A stretch of 64,000 bases of DNA from Doris montereyensis (Eukaryota; Mollusca; Gastropoda; Nudibranchia; Dorididae): positions 198,501-262,500 of the forward strand of contig JAXRKP010000337.1 of NCBI GenBank assembly GCA_037039925.1, given 5' to 3'. The notes beneath the pieces were generated by a model. That model was not told the origin of the DNA. It saw only the letters and a program-made list of their open reading frames with translations, and searched no databases. Shown here piece after piece: positions 23,701 to 33,571 of this stretch. Each line of letters opens with the position of its first letter. Position 1 is the first letter of the stretch. Both the position numbers and the translations under genes were made by a program.

Positions 23701-26700
23701 TACATACAGACTGGTGGGAACAAGGAGCTTGGTGTATACATACAGTCTGGTGGGAACAGGGAGCTTGGTGTATACATACAGACTGGTGGTACAGGGAGCT
23801 TGGTGTATACATACAGACTTGGTGTATACATACAGACTGGTGGAGCTTGGTGTATACATACAGACTGGTGGGAGCAGAGGTTTGTTTAGGAATGTTCCCC
23901 TTGGATCCACCGGAAGCGGGGCTTGGTATTCTAGAGCCAAGGTGTTAGCGTCTCAACCAAATGGTCTTGGGTTCAAGCCCCGACGAGGCAGGTTGAACAA
24001 TTTACTCAATTTTTTTTTATAGCAGTCCACCCCCCCTGGTCCAGGTAGGTTGATCGACACCTAGTCCCACCGGGAACAGATGATAAAATGGAGATCCCGT
24101 CTGCAGATTACAACACTCTGCACATGTTAAAGATCCCTCGGCTGTTTAGATGGCAATCCAGGCAAACTTCACAAACCTAAGTTGTGGATGGGGGGAAAAT
24201 CAAATCAAAGTCAAAGATCTACCGGATTCAGCCGCGTCATGGATGGGGACACACCTTGAAAGCCATGGCACTTTGAGACAGCTATGACACTTTGAGAAAG
24301 CCATGACACCTTGAAAGCCATGACACTTTGAGAAAGCCATGACACCTTGAGAAAGCCATGACACCTTGAGAAAGCCATGACAATTTGAGAAAGCCATGAC
24401 ACCTTGAGAAAGCCATGACACCTTGAAAAAGCCATGACACCTTGAGAAAGCCATGACACCTTGAGAAAGCCATGACACCTTGAGAAAGCCATGACACCTA
24501 TATAGGCTTTGTAGTAATTATACCCTATATAGGCTTTTGTAGTAATTATACCCTATATAGGCTTTGTAGTAATTATACCCTATAGATTATACCCTATATA
24601 GGCTTTGTAGTAATTATACACTATACAGGCTTTGTAGTAATTATACACTATACAGGCTTTGTAGTAATTATACATATAGGCTTTGTAGTAATTAGGCTTT
24701 GTAGTAATATACACTATACAGGCTTTGTAGTAATTATACACTATACAGGCTTTGTAGTAATTATACACTATATAGGCTTTGTAGTAATTATACACTATAC
24801 AGGCTTTGTAGTAATTATACACTATATAGGCTTTGTAGTAATTATACACTATACAGGCTTTGTAGTAATTATACACTATATAGGCTTTGTAGTAATTATA
24901 CACTATACAGGCTTTGTAGTAATTATACACTATATAGGCTTTGTAGTCATTATACACTATATAGGTTTTGTAGTAATTATACACTATTTAGGCTTTGTAG
25001 TAATTATACACTATATAGGCTTTGTAGTAATTATACACTAGTATATAGGCTTTGTAGTAATTATACACTATACAGGCTTTGTAGTAATTATACACTATAT
25101 ATGCTTTGTAGTAATTATACACTATATAGGCTTTGTAGTAATTATACACTATATATGCTTTGTAGTAATTATACACTATACAGGCTTTGTAGTAATTATA
25201 CACTATATAGGCTTTGTAGTAATTATACAATATATAGGATTTGTAGTAATTATACACTATATAGGTTTTGTAGTAATTATACACTATATAGGCTTTGTAG
25301 TAATTATACACTATATAGGCTTTGTAGTAATTATACACTATATAGGCTTTGTAGTAATTATACACTATACAGGCTTTGTGTAATTATACACTATATAGGC
25401 TTTGTAGTAATTATACACTATATAGGCTTTGTAGTAATTATACACTATATAGGCTTTGTAGTAATTATACACTATACAGGCTTTGTAGTAATTATACAAT
25501 ATATAGGCTTTGTAGTAATTATACACTATACAGGCTTTGTAGTAATTATACCCTATATAGGCTTTGTAGTAATTATACACTATATAGGCTTTGTAGTAAT
25601 TATACACTATACAGGCTTTGTAGTAATTATACACTATACAGGCTTTGTAGTAATTATACACTATGCAGGCTTTGTAGTAATTATACAATATATAGGCTTT
25701 GTAGTAATTATACACTATATAGGCTTTGTAGTAATTATACCCTATATAGGCTTTGTAGTAATTATACACTATATAGGCTTTGTAGTAATTATACACTATA
25801 TAGGCTTTGTAGTAATTATACACTATACAGGCTTTGTAGTAACTGTACACTATAAAGGCTTATACACTGTACAGGCTTGTGTAATTATACACTATACTGT
25901 ACACTATAAAGGCTTTGTGGTATTTATACACTATACAGGCTTTGTAGTAATTATACACTATATAGGCTTTGTAGTAATTATACACTATACAGGCTTTGTA
26001 GTAATTATACACTATACAGGCTTTGTAGTAATTATACACTATACAGGCTTTGTAGTAATTATACACTATATAGGCTTTGTAGTAATTATACAATATATAG
26101 GCTTTGTAGTAATTATACACTATACAGGCTTTGTAGTAATTATACACTATATAGGCTTTGTAGTAATTATACACTATATAGGTTTTGTAGTAATTATACA
26201 CTATACAGGCTTTGTAGTAATTATACACTATACAGGCTTTGTAGTAATTATACAATATATAGTCTTTGTAGTAATTATACACTATATAGGCTTTGTGCTT
26301 ACTGTACACTATAAAGGCTTTATACTAATTATACACTATAAAGGCTTTGTAGTAATTATACACTTCAAAGGCTTTGTAGTAATTATACACTCGTACAGGC
26401 TTCATGCCTAATTATTTTCTATGCAGGCTTTGTACTTGCTGACACTATCAAAGGCTTTGTAGGGAGCTTTAACATCTATCTCAAATCAATGTCTGCATTT
26501 ATCATATATATTTGTGAGAATTATAGTCTATAGGGAGCTTTAACATTATACACTATCAGGCTTTGTATAATTATACAGGTCATATATAGGTTATATATAA
26601 TTATATATATATAGGCTATATATATATATATAAATATATATTTATATAATATACAATATATAGGCTTTATATATTATATATATATAGGCTATATGCTTAT

Positions 26701-29700
26701 ATATATATATAGGCTTTGTAGTAATTATATACACTATATAGGTTTTTATATGACCTTTGACCTGCCCCCTTTCCTCCTGTTTGTCTTCACAAGTTTTGTA
26801 AGAAGAAGCAATACATGGCTTCTGTAGAATTTCTTCATTTTGATAATACATATATCATAACAAATATTTTCCATTTGACAAGACTTCTGATGCGATGGCA
26901 AATACCATGGACTTTGTGCCCACGATCCTAGACTTCCTGAACATTTCCTACCCGCAGTACAATCTCTCAACGGCCAGAAAGCCAAGTTGCCGGGGCACTC
27001 CTTACTGTCTCTTGTTGACGATTCTGCCGAACTTTTCCATCAAACTTCGTCAAACTTTTCCACCACCTACAGCAGTCACAACATACACGAGGTAATGGAA
27101 TCTCATATTGTTGTTTGTCACTGCCTTGAAGAAAATGCTTGTAACCATTCACGTCATTTCACAATATAAGCAGCGTCATAGGTCCAGTGATTAGGCTGGC
27201 ACGGCCTTGGGGATCATGAGGTTCTGGGTTCTGGGTTAGAATCCAACATTGTGTTCCTTGGGAAAGATATACGTTATATACATATTTTCCCTATCGTAAC
27301 ACGTATTTTCCCAATCGTAACACATATTTTCCCAATCGTAACACGTATATTCCCAATCGCAACATGTATTTTCCTAATGGTAACACGTATTTTCTCAATC
27401 GTATCACATATTTTCCCAATCGTAACACGTATTTTCCCAATTGTATCACATATTTTTGTTTGTCACTTTTCCCAAGACGTATATTCCCAATCGCAACATG
27501 TATTTTCCTAATGGTAACACGTATTTTCTCAATCATATCACATATTTTCCCAATCGTAACACGTATTTTCCCAATTGTATCACATATTTTCCCAATCGTA
27601 ACACATATTTTCCCAATCGTAACACATATTTTCCCAATCGTAACACATATTTTCCCAATCGTAACACATATTTTCTCAATCGTAATACGTATTTTTTCCC
27701 AATCGTAACACGTAGTTTCTCAATTGATCAAGATGCAAATGGGTACCAAAAGGGATAATATTTGATTATGCAAAATTTGATTGTTTCTCTGTTATTAAGT
27801 AGAATTTTTAATGGCCTAAGCCACCGTTTCAAACATAAAAGTTGGAATAGCATCGTTCATGCCTGCCCCATAACTTCAGTGTAGAGTACTGACTTGATTT
27901 CGTGATTGTACTTGATGTCATCCAGGTATAACATTAACAGGCCTATGATTAATATTGCCAGGATGTTTTATAGAATACATTATTATAAATATGTTATCTG
28001 GGTACATATATGTACTCGTTGATCAATTCGCTAATAGTCTTTGAAGAATTCAATTTGATTTAGCTTTCCTGATTAGCACTTTGTGGATGAAAAGGTATTG
28101 TGACTTTATGTATGTATTATGAGGATTTATGCATGTATATGTGTGTGCGTAGTGTGGGTGTGTGCATGTTCATACATATATGTGTGTGTGCGTAGTGTAT
28201 ATGTATGTGTCTGCGTAGTGTGTGTGTGTAGTATGTTTGCATGTTCATACGTATGTGTGTGCATAGTGTGTGTGTGCGTGTGTGTGTGTTTATACGTATG
28301 TATGTGTGTGTGTGCATGTTCATACGTGTGTGTGTGTGTGTGTGATGTACATGTATATGCACCACAATGTACGGAGACTGTCATTAAAATTATGGAGATA
28401 ATAAAGTGTACAATGTGTTATATCTGGTAACAGATAACGATGTATTACCCAATGAGAGTTGTCCGTTCTGGCCAATACCGTTTGATCCACAACTTGAACA
28501 ACAGAGCCCCCTATCCAGTTGCTGGAGACATTTTTTCATCGCCGACGTTCACAGACATTTTCAACAGGTGGGAAAATTGAAATTTAGAGAAATAAAATCC
28601 CCAAAAAAACAAACAAACTTTTACTTATAATATATAAATATTTCTAATATAAATTCCTATTTATCTAATATGATTTTTTTTTAGTGAAATTTAATTCATC
28701 TGCTTGCTATTTGTCGCTTGAAATGCAGGATTAAGACATTTATCATAAAAACACCCTCCACCCTCTCCACTCCTCTCCTTCCCATTTCCTCCTAGAGTAA
28801 TATGGGTAGTTCCTACTATGTCTACTTGGTGACACATGAAATCTAGGTCCTACTTGACACAATTGGATGACACATGAAATCTGATGTTACTCTACAGCAA
28901 CTAGTCTTTCCACAATTGTTCATTTTATACAATGATGACACAATTGTTCATTTTCCACAATGATGACACATGAAATCTGATGTTACTCTACAACACTAGT
29001 CTTTCCACAATTGTTCATTTGACAATGATGACACAATTGTTCATTTTATACAATGATGACACAATTGTTCATTTTATACAATGATGACACATGAAATCTA
29101 ATGTTACTCTGCAGCACTAGTCTTTCCACAATTGTTCATTTGACACAATGATGACACATGAAATCTAATGTTACTCTACAATACTGTCTTTCCACAATTG
29201 TTCATTTGACACAACAACGACACATGAAATCTAATGTTACTCTACAACACTAGTCTTTCCACAATTGTTCATTTGACACAACAACGACACATGAATTCTA
29301 ATGTTACTCTACAACACTAGTCTTTCCACAATTGTTCATTTGACACAACAACGACACATGAAATCTAATGTTACTCTACAACACTAGTCTTTCCACAATT
29401 GTTCATTTGACACAACAACGACACATGAATTCTGATGTTACTCTACAACACTAGTCTTTCCACAATTGTTCATTTGACACATGAATTCTGATGTTACTCT
29501 ACAGCACTAGTCTTTCCACAATTGTTCATTTGACACAACAACGACACATGAATTCTGATGTTACTCTACAGCACTAGTCTTTCCACAATTGTTCATTTGA
29601 CACAACAACGACACATGAATTCTGATGTTACTCTACAGCACTAGTCTTTCCACAATTGTTCATTTGACACAACAACGACACATGAATTATTTTGTATTCA

Positions 29701-29974
29701 ACAGAACGAGCCACGGAGTGTCCACCCACTGGTTTAAAACTTTAGATCAATATTATTACCGACCTGAGTGGGAGCTCTTCAATCTCATGGAGGATCCAGA
29801 GGAGTTGAAAAACAAGGCCTTCAACCCCACCTACCAAAAGCAATTTCTTCAGCTGAAGAAGGAGCTACTTGCCTGGCAAAGGAGACGAATGATCCGTGGA
29901 TATGTGCCCCGCATCAAAAACTTATGGGTAGACAGTGTTTTGATTTGTATAACGAGAAAATGGGGCAAATGTAA
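14670..29974 (+). CDS. SGSH: N-sulfoglucosamine sulfohydrolase (heparan N-sulfatase), 9 exons
   Basis: The enzyme removes N-linked sulfate from glucosamine ends of heparan sulfate in lysosomes. Nine exons are joined by GT-AG introns with consistent phases. Total length is about 509 residues without an anomalous 16-codon insert (human about 502). Family residues are present: DD of VVDDGGF (Ca2+), formylglycine Cys of SSCSPSR with its Arg, K and H of GKKHVG, H of DTHR, and D-N of [10 protein letters not shown] followed by Lys. A hydrophobic signal peptide precedes KKKNVLVFV. As assembled, the frame is broken by one-base losses in exons 1, 7 and 9 and by two stops in a 48-bp exon 5 insert; exons 2, 3, 4, 6 and 8 are clean. 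This pattern suits uncorrected homopolymer errors or a young pseudogene. Arrays and mobile elements fill the introns. Confidence 0.93.
14950..15150. repeat. Degenerate ~40-bp repeat, about 4-5 copies
   Basis: Recurring aatgtctaaaaaagctgtga and cagagagtttgctgttag-like blocks in SGSH intron 1. Copies are diverged. Confidence 0.7.
15203..15335 (+). CDS. SGSH: SGSH exon 2 (metal site and formylglycine motif)
   Basis: Acceptor ttttccccag. Encodes [20 protein letters not shown] and on to [20 protein letters not shown], then CSPSR. The Asp pair binds calcium. The Cys of C-S-P-S-R is the residue that formylglycine-generating enzyme converts. Frame intact; donor ag|gttact, phase 2. Confidence 0.95.
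15426..15600. repeat. Two copies of a ~85-bp C/T-rich unit
   Basis: The block cacttgttaacttccrcttc, ...cctcagcctct...tgttcatct occurs twice, with a partial third, in SGSH intron 2. Confidence 0.8.
15940..16235 (-). mobile_element. tRNA-derived SINE (family 2), reverse
   Basis: On the minus strand the head reads cagtggccaagcggttaggc (A-box-like) and gagttcaaatcc (B-box-like). The body has gttccttgggaaagacactt, cacctgttccgcttcatgct and ccgctctataggccttaaag. Other copies are near 34905, 35240 and 57390. Lies in SGSH intron 2 just before exon 3. Confidence 0.85.
16279..16412 (+). CDS. SGSH: SGSH exon 3
   Basis: Acceptor ccataccag. Encodes [20 protein letters not shown], then [25 protein letters not shown]. 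This block ([13 protein letters not shown]) is almost invariant in SGSH orthologues. Frame intact; donor ag|gtattc, phase 1. A polyadenylation-signal-rich array starts within 40 bases. Confidence 0.95.
16450..16808. repeat. 35-bp minisatellite, about 10 copies, each with AATAAA
   Basis: The unit is tttataaagctgtagggaaa, tgtgtaaataataaa. Each unit holds a sense AATAAA. It begins just after the exon 3 donor of SGSH. Confidence 0.97.
17075..17165 (+). mobile_element. SINE family 2, 3' fragment
   Basis: agaaactgggatatgctcca and aacggccttgtaagaa match the tail of the family 2 copy at 34900-35200. Confidence 0.6.
17238..17540. repeat. 78-bp minisatellite, about 3.8 copies
   Basis: The unit begins gggaaaaataggcaaaggtt, ggaaccttcatcccttctct, aagtacaaaaagaatgaacc, gaggaaagagtaccagaa. 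Copies are nearly identical. Confidence 0.97.
17575..17740 (+). mobile_element. SINE family 2-like fragment
   Basis: tgaggtgaagggttcaaatct (B-box-like) followed after about 40 bases by tctccttgggaaagacatat, the order seen in family 2 heads. Confidence 0.5.
17826..18235. repeat. (GATAA)n run and a 34-bp repeat
   Basis: A gataa run at about 17829-17848, unassigned AT-rich sequence to 18115, then about 3.5 copies of tgaaagttttaatatgagta + acattaaatagaaa at 18115-18232. Confidence 0.85.
18418..18972 (-). mobile_element. 5'-truncated LINE: C-terminus of reverse transcriptase ORF
   Basis: The minus strand gives, with frame changes, [44 protein letters not shown](stop)AWALNRDD, then [20 protein letters not shown] and NGWWNQR-stop (TGA at 18418-18420). 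The T-A-T-Y-G-C-E-A-W-A-L type motif and following segments are the C-terminal region common in many animal non-LTR retrotransposons. Usual Glu is replaced by a stop here. It lies antisense in SGSH intron 3. Confidence 0.85.
19043..19193 (+). CDS. SGSH: SGSH exon 4 (catalytic Lys/His)
   Basis: Acceptor ctgatccacag. Encodes [52 protein letters not shown] and H of GKKHVG are active-site residues in the family. NIT is a candidate N-glycosylation site that is also present in the human protein. Frame intact; donor ag|gtaggg, phase 2. Confidence 0.95.
19621..19935 (+). mobile_element. tRNA-related SINE (family 1)
   Basis: The head has ccagaggcaaggtgtcggcc and gtgggtttgagttcg (A/B-box-like). The body has ggtccaggtaggtggatcaa, gacggacgataaaaaggagg, gttaaagacgccttggctgt and a 3' end with gggtaaatcaaatcaaatca. 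Full-length partner at 23918. In SGSH intron 4. Confidence 0.85.
20345..21300 (-). mobile_element. SINE-like family 3, split by a TTAA element
   Basis: The left part (20345-20445) has aactcctacttctttccttt and gctgtttcctcttaa. The right part (21239-21300) has ttaattcaccctgagatcac and ataatggtggacagg. Joined at TTAA, they give the same order as the reverse complement of the copy at 44083-44190. SGSH intron 4. Confidence 0.7.
20446..21238. mobile_element. Nested TTAA-flanked element, 793 bp
   Basis: Flanked on both sides by TTAA (20442-20445 and 21239-21242) inside a family 3 SINE that is continuous once it is removed. It starts gggcgtctactg and ends gacgatccccc, so both ends begin with G-runs when read inward. 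The interior is AT-rich, with ggcggccatgttgaatttt and tcaaaatctcaaaaagtata style words but no protein. Fits a non-autonomous piggyBac-type insertion. Confidence 0.7.
21520..21794 (+). CDS. SGSH: SGSH exon 5 (catalytic His), 48-bp stop-bearing insert
   Basis: Acceptor atattttccag. Encodes [20 protein letters not shown], then [19 protein letters not shown] and, after an insert, [19 protein letters not shown] of DTHR is the family's catalytic His. Between two copies of gaaaccagg (21691-21699 and 21739-21747) lie 39 bases with TGA at 21722 and 21731. Exon length keeps the frame across the insert, and removing 48 bases restores a continuous family sequence. Donor caag|gtctcg, phase 1. Confidence 0.9.
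22121..22860. repeat. ~36-bp minisatellite with CTAGATCTAG palindrome, about 20 copies
   Basis: The unit is ctagatctagaactctctct, ttttcctctgttacta. Each unit carries an agatct core within a palindrome. Some copies have tatatctag in place of tagatctag, or a short C/T-run change. SGSH intron 5. Confidence 0.97.
23293..23468 (+). CDS. SGSH: SGSH exon 6 (Asp-Asn active site)
   Basis: Acceptor ttcgtgtctag. Encodes [61 protein letters not shown] of TSDNG coordinates calcium, and the Lys of DAKTN sits where human SGSH has Arg. Frame intact; donor aag|gtaaat, phase 0. Confidence 0.95.
23600..23875. repeat. 36-bp minisatellite, about 7 copies
   Basis: The unit is acagggagcttggtgtatac, atacagactggtggga. 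The last copies are shortened (23810-23850). The unit is a multiple of three, so long false open frames result. SGSH intron 6. Confidence 0.97.
23918..24217 (+). mobile_element. SINE family 1, near full length
   Basis: agagccaaggtgttagcgtc and gggttcaagcccc in the head, then ggtccaggtaggttgatcga, gttaaagatccctcggctgt and a tail aaatcaaatcaaagtcaaag. Same order as 19621-19935. It sits between two arrays. Confidence 0.85.
24245..24497. repeat. 19-bp minisatellite, about 13 copies
   Basis: The unit is gccatgacaccttgagaaa, with variants actttgag and a few short copies. It runs directly into the 27-bp array. Confidence 0.97.
24498..26410. repeat. 27-bp minisatellite, about 68 copies
   Basis: The unit is aggctttgtagtaattatac, actatat, with alternation of tatata and tataca ends. 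It degenerates to about 26740. The unit has no stop in several frames on both strands, so frames of up to 436 codons appear; these are not genes. SGSH intron 6. Confidence 0.98.
26751..26763 (-). promoter_or_regulatory. DR1-like nuclear receptor half-site pair
   Basis: TGACCT-T-TGACCT: on the minus strand AGGTCA-A-AGGTCA, a perfect direct repeat with one spacer, the RXR/HNF4-type element. It lies 120 bases before SGSH exon 7, outside the array. A chance occurrence is possible. Confidence 0.3.
26883..27091 (+). CDS. SGSH: SGSH exon 7, one-base loss
   Basis: Acceptor catttgacaag. Frame 1 gives [20 protein letters not shown] and ISYPQYNL. After a lost base near 26967, the next frame gives [45 protein letters not shown] in place of TC there gives L-F-N-G-Q, aligning with I-F-G-S-K of the human enzyme. 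Donor gag|gtaatg, phase 0. Confidence 0.9.
27180..27290 (+). mobile_element. SINE family 2 head, fragment
   Basis: ccagtgattaggctggcacg, atgaggttctgggtt and gttccttgggaaagatatac match the family 2 head. The following tandem array is built from the next segment of this SINE (cacgtattttccc). Confidence 0.65.
27275..27725. repeat. 21-bp minisatellite, about 21 copies, seeded in a SINE
   Basis: The unit is tattttcccaatcgtaacac + a. Family 2 SINEs elsewhere (35009-35030) carry a single acacgtatttccccattcga, so the array probably arose by expansion of that body segment. SGSH intron 7. Confidence 0.95.
28128..28350. repeat. TG/CA-rich low-complexity tract
   Basis: Imperfect (TG)n with gcgtag and catgttcatac interspersed. 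Open frames on both strands are artefacts. SGSH intron 7. Confidence 0.9.
28434..28567 (+). CDS. SGSH: SGSH exon 8
   Basis: Acceptor tctggtaacag. Encodes [45 protein letters not shown]. Matches the T-M-S-Y-P-M-R-S-V and S-P-T-F-Q-D-L-L-N-R parts of the family. Frame intact; donor ag|gtggga, phase 2. Confidence 0.95.
28840..29690. repeat. 67-bp minisatellite, about 11 copies
   Basis: The unit starts cacatgaaatctaatgttac, tctacaacactagtctttcc, acaattgttcatttgacaca, acaacga. It ends 14 bases before SGSH exon 9, so the exon 9 acceptor region is partly array-derived. Confidence 0.97.
29705..29974 (+). CDS. SGSH: SGSH exon 9 (C-terminus), one-base loss
   Basis: Acceptor tttgtattcaacag. Frame 1 gives [40 protein letters not shown] and [10 protein letters not shown]. 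After one missing G near 29881 the next frame gives [30 protein letters not shown]. The human C-terminus has W-E-T-H-D-P-W-V-C-A-P, so the second frame is the true one. TAA at 29972-29974. Confidence 0.92.
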
Positions 29975-29978
29975 TTAT

Positions 29979-29984
29979 AATAAA
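29979..29984 (+). other. SGSH: AATAAA poly(A) signal after SGSH
   Basis: AATAAA five bases after the stop, another at 30004-30009 and further ones near 30400-30510. Which is used cannot be told from sequence. Confidence 0.45.
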
Positions 29985-30349
29985 GTAAACAAAAGGTTTT
30001 GAAAATAAAGAAAAGGCCCATGAATTATATACTCATTTGTACTCATGACAGAAAGGGAAAGAAAGATACAATCAATATCATGACTAATAAAGGCTCTAGG
30101 ATTTTGGAAAAGAAGCACGTATTAGAATGCTTAGATAGATGGAGTATAACCGGTCAATTTTAAAACGGTCATGGCATGAAATGATCATGACAATCAAATT
30201 TGTTGTGTAAATGGATTTTTACAGTTGAGTGTTGATTTAATTTCAAACCTGATTTCTTAAATTTTGTGTGTGTGTTTACCCTGCTTATGGTCGAATGATT
30301 TTGTTTCTTGCCATTTTGAATTCCTTTTTATTTTTGATGATCTTGGGCT

Positions 30350-30515
30350 GATGTTAATTGACTTGTGACAAATTTCCTTTCATGGATGAAAACAGTTGAA
30401 CAATAAATTGACTTGTGACAAATTTCCTTTTATGGATGAAAACAGTTTAACAATAAATTGACTTGTGACAAATTTTCTTTTATGGATGAAAACAGTTTAA
30501 CAATAAATTGACTTG
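30350..30515. repeat. ~50-bp repeat, about 3 copies with AATAAA
   Basis: The unit is attgacttgtgacaaatttc, cttttatggatgaaaacagt, ttaacaataa. Lies in the probable SGSH 3' region. Confidence 0.93.
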
Positions 30516-30689
30516 TATGCTTAGGTAATTTGTAACAAACCAGTGCAACATTTTTATTTTTAAAATTGTTTCTTATGAGTAAACAAGTTGTGTTAGCAAT
30601 TTGTGTTTGTAGTTGGAGAGATTTAATAGTTTAGAGTCCTGCTTGTTCTATGAGTTGTAAGTTTTTTACTTAGTTGCCTGTTCTCTGTT

Positions 30690-31195
30690 TTCACAAATGA
30701 AATAATTTTACAAAGTTGTCTATTTTCTGTTCCCACAGAATTAACAATTTTACAAAGTTGTTTATTCTCTGTTTTTCAAATGAAACAATTTTACAAAGTT
30801 GTCTATTTTCTGTTCCCACAGAATTAACAATTTTACAAAGTTGTTTATTCTCTGTTTTCACAAATGAAACAATTTTACAAAGTTGTCTATTTCTGTTCCC
30901 ACAGAATTAACAATTTTACAAAGTTGTTTATTCTCTGTTTTCACAAATGAAACAATTTTACAAAGTTGTCTATTTTCTGTTCCCACAGAGGTAACAATTT
31001 TACAAAGTTGTTTATTCTCTGTTTTCACAAATGAAACAATTTTACAAAGTTGTTTATTTTCTGTTTTCACAAATGAAACAAATTTACAAAGTTGTTTATT
31101 CTCTGTTACCACAGAGGTAACAATTTTTATTTAGTTGTTTATTCTCTGTTACCACAGAGGTAACAATTTTACTAAGTTGCCTATTCTCTGTCCTC
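30690..31195. repeat. 42-bp minisatellite, about 11 copies
   Basis: The unit is gtttattctctgttttcaca, aatgaaacaattttacaaag, tt, alternating with a variant having ttcccacagaattaacaa. Confidence 0.95.
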
Positions 31196-31584
31196 AGAGA
31201 TGTAACAACATTACAAATCTGTTCTCTCTCTGTTCTTAGAGATTTAATTATTTTACAAACCTGCGTTTTCAATGATCTGATTCTGTCTCATGGCTTGGAA
31301 CAGAGATGGTTGAGTTGATAAAGTCATTGCACAATGACCTAGATGGACTGGGTTTTGAGCCCCACTTCAGGCATTTCATAGTTTTCCTTGCGCAAGAAAG
31401 TTTAGCCTAATTGCTCACTTGGACAACATGGGTGACTCCTGTTACGTCAGCGTAAGCCCAATGACCGTCTATGTCCTTTTTCTATGGAAATTAAATGTCA
31501 GGTGTGACACTTTTCGATATCCACATGGGTAGCACTAACTTTATGTATTTTGTGTCTTGGCTGTAATGTGTCAATGTGGAGACG

Positions 31585-31942
31585 AGTAGAGTAGAATGCC
31601 TCTAATCTGGAACTCTCTGTGGGTTGTAAAATCGTCATGATTAGCCGGGTTTCTCAATTTATCCAGGGACCTAAGGATTTTGGTTTTTCCTCAGCAGTTT
31701 GCGGTTTTACCTAATCCCTTCTGTGAGGGGTAAAATGCAGGACCAACCAGTTGGTGTTGTTAGAATAAATAATTATGGGGGAAATGGTAAGGACAATCAG
31801 TGCAAGCCCCTGAAAATTGTCTGAATAAGTCTTTAGAGAGGTGAAATATATCGAAAAAATTCTGTTTCTGTTCCCTGAGATTTCTTTGCGATTAGCCGGG
31901 TTTCCCGATTCCCAGGGGGTTCCTCTTAGGGGGGTTCCACTG
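31585..31942. mobile_element. Possible pogo/Tigger-like DNA transposon fragment
   Basis: On the minus strand the right end reads cagtggaacccccctaagag, the style of pogo/Tigger ends; the left side has gtagaatgcctctaatctgg. The block attagccgggtttc occurs twice in the same orientation (31641 and 31893). No transposase remains. Boundaries uncertain. Confidence 0.4.
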
Positions 31943-32204
31943 TAAAATATAATGGCTAACAATGGATTTTAAAATTGTGCCTTGCAAACTAAATGGAACT
32001 TTCTGTTTTCCTGCAAATTTCTCACTCACTGAAACCGTGAGGTTAACGACCTGTTGCAGTGATAATCTGTTGCTCTTTTTATGTGCCTTGTTCAAACAGC
32101 TGAAACCATAACGATTACGTTGATTCATGAATCTTTATCTGTGATATCCTCTATAACATACACAGTGTAAATATAAAAAAATACATCAATTGCTGTTCCT
32201 TGTA

Positions 32205-32335
32205 TGCACACACACACACACATGCAGACTCTCACGCAGATACTCACAGACACACACACAGACCCAGACACATACACAGACATATACATAGACATACGTA
32301 CACACACAGAGACACACTACACACAAACACACATA
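32205..32335. repeat. (CA)n-rich tract
   Basis: Imperfect CA/CAGA repeats. Confidence 0.85.
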
Positions 32336-32368
32336 GTTTGTCATGTCCTAAGGCTTTAAATGAATATC

Positions 32369-33508
32369 AATATGTTAGTGTGATTGAGTTCAATCTTGTT
32401 ATGTTAGCGTGATTGAGTTCAATCTTGTTATGTTAGCATGATTGAGTTCAATCTTGTTATGTTATCGTGATTGAGTTCAATCTTGTTATGTTAGCGTGAT
32501 TGAGTTCAATCTTGTTATGTTAGCATGATTGAGTTCAATCTTGTTATGTTATCGTGATTGAGTTCAATCTTGTTATGTTAGCATGATTGAGTTCAATCTT
32601 GTTATGCTAGCATGCTTGAGTTCAATCTTGTTATGTTAGCATGATATAGTTCAATCTTGTTATGCTAGCATGATTGAGTTCAATCTTGTCATGTTAGCAT
32701 GATTGAGTTCAATCTTGTTATGTTAGTGTGATTGAGTTCAATCTTGTTATGTTAGCGTGATTGAGTTCAATCTTGTTATGTTAGCGTGATTGAGTTCAAG
32801 CATGATTGAGTTCCAATCTTGTTATGTTAGCATGATTGAGTTCAATCTTGTTATGTTAGCATGATTGAGTTCAATCTTGTTATGTTAGCGTGATTGAGTT
32901 CAATCTTGTTATGTTAGCGTGATTGAGTTCAATCTTGTTATGTTAGCGTGATTGAGTTCAATCTTGTTATGTTAGCGTGATTGAGTTCAATCTTGTTATG
33001 TTAGCATGATTGAGTTCAATCTTGTTATGTTAGTGTGATTGAGTTCAATCTTGTTATGCTGCATGATTGAGTTCAAGCTCGTTATGTTAGTGTGATTGAG
33101 TTCAATCTTGTTATGTTAGCATAATTGAGTTCAATCTTGTTATGTTAGCATGATTGAGTTCAATCTTGTCATGCTAGCATGATTGAGTTCAAGCTCGTTA
33201 TGTTAGTGTGATTGAGTTCAATCTTGTTATGTTAGCATGATTGAGTTCAATCTTGTTATGTTAGCATGATTGAGTTCAATCTTGTTATGTTAGCGTGATT
33301 GAGTTCAGTCTTGTTATGTTAGCATGATTGAGTTCAATCTTGTTATGTTAGCATGATTGAGGTCAATCTTGATATGTTAGCGTGATTGAGTTCAATCTTG
33401 TTATGTTAGCGTGATTGAGTTGAAGCTTGTTATGTTAGCGTGATTGAGTTCAATCTTGATATGTTCGCATGATTGAGTTCAAAGTGATATGTTAGCGTGA
33501 TTGAGTTT
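32369..33508. repeat. 29-bp minisatellite, about 39 copies
   Basis: The unit is gttatgttagcgtgattgag, ttcaatctt, with cgtg/catg/tgtg variants. A few short or altered units (32790-32815, 33058). Confidence 0.98.
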
Positions 33509-33571
33509 TTTACCATGGCTGGCATATTTTTATTATTTTAACACCAAATGGCATAAATTGTTATTCTGTAA

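Noticed and set aside
25101..26411. Open frame of 436 codons (+), with others of 125-161 codons on the minus strand
   Set aside because: All lie in the 27-bp array. The unit is a multiple of three and lacks stops in several frames, so long frames arise automatically on both strands.
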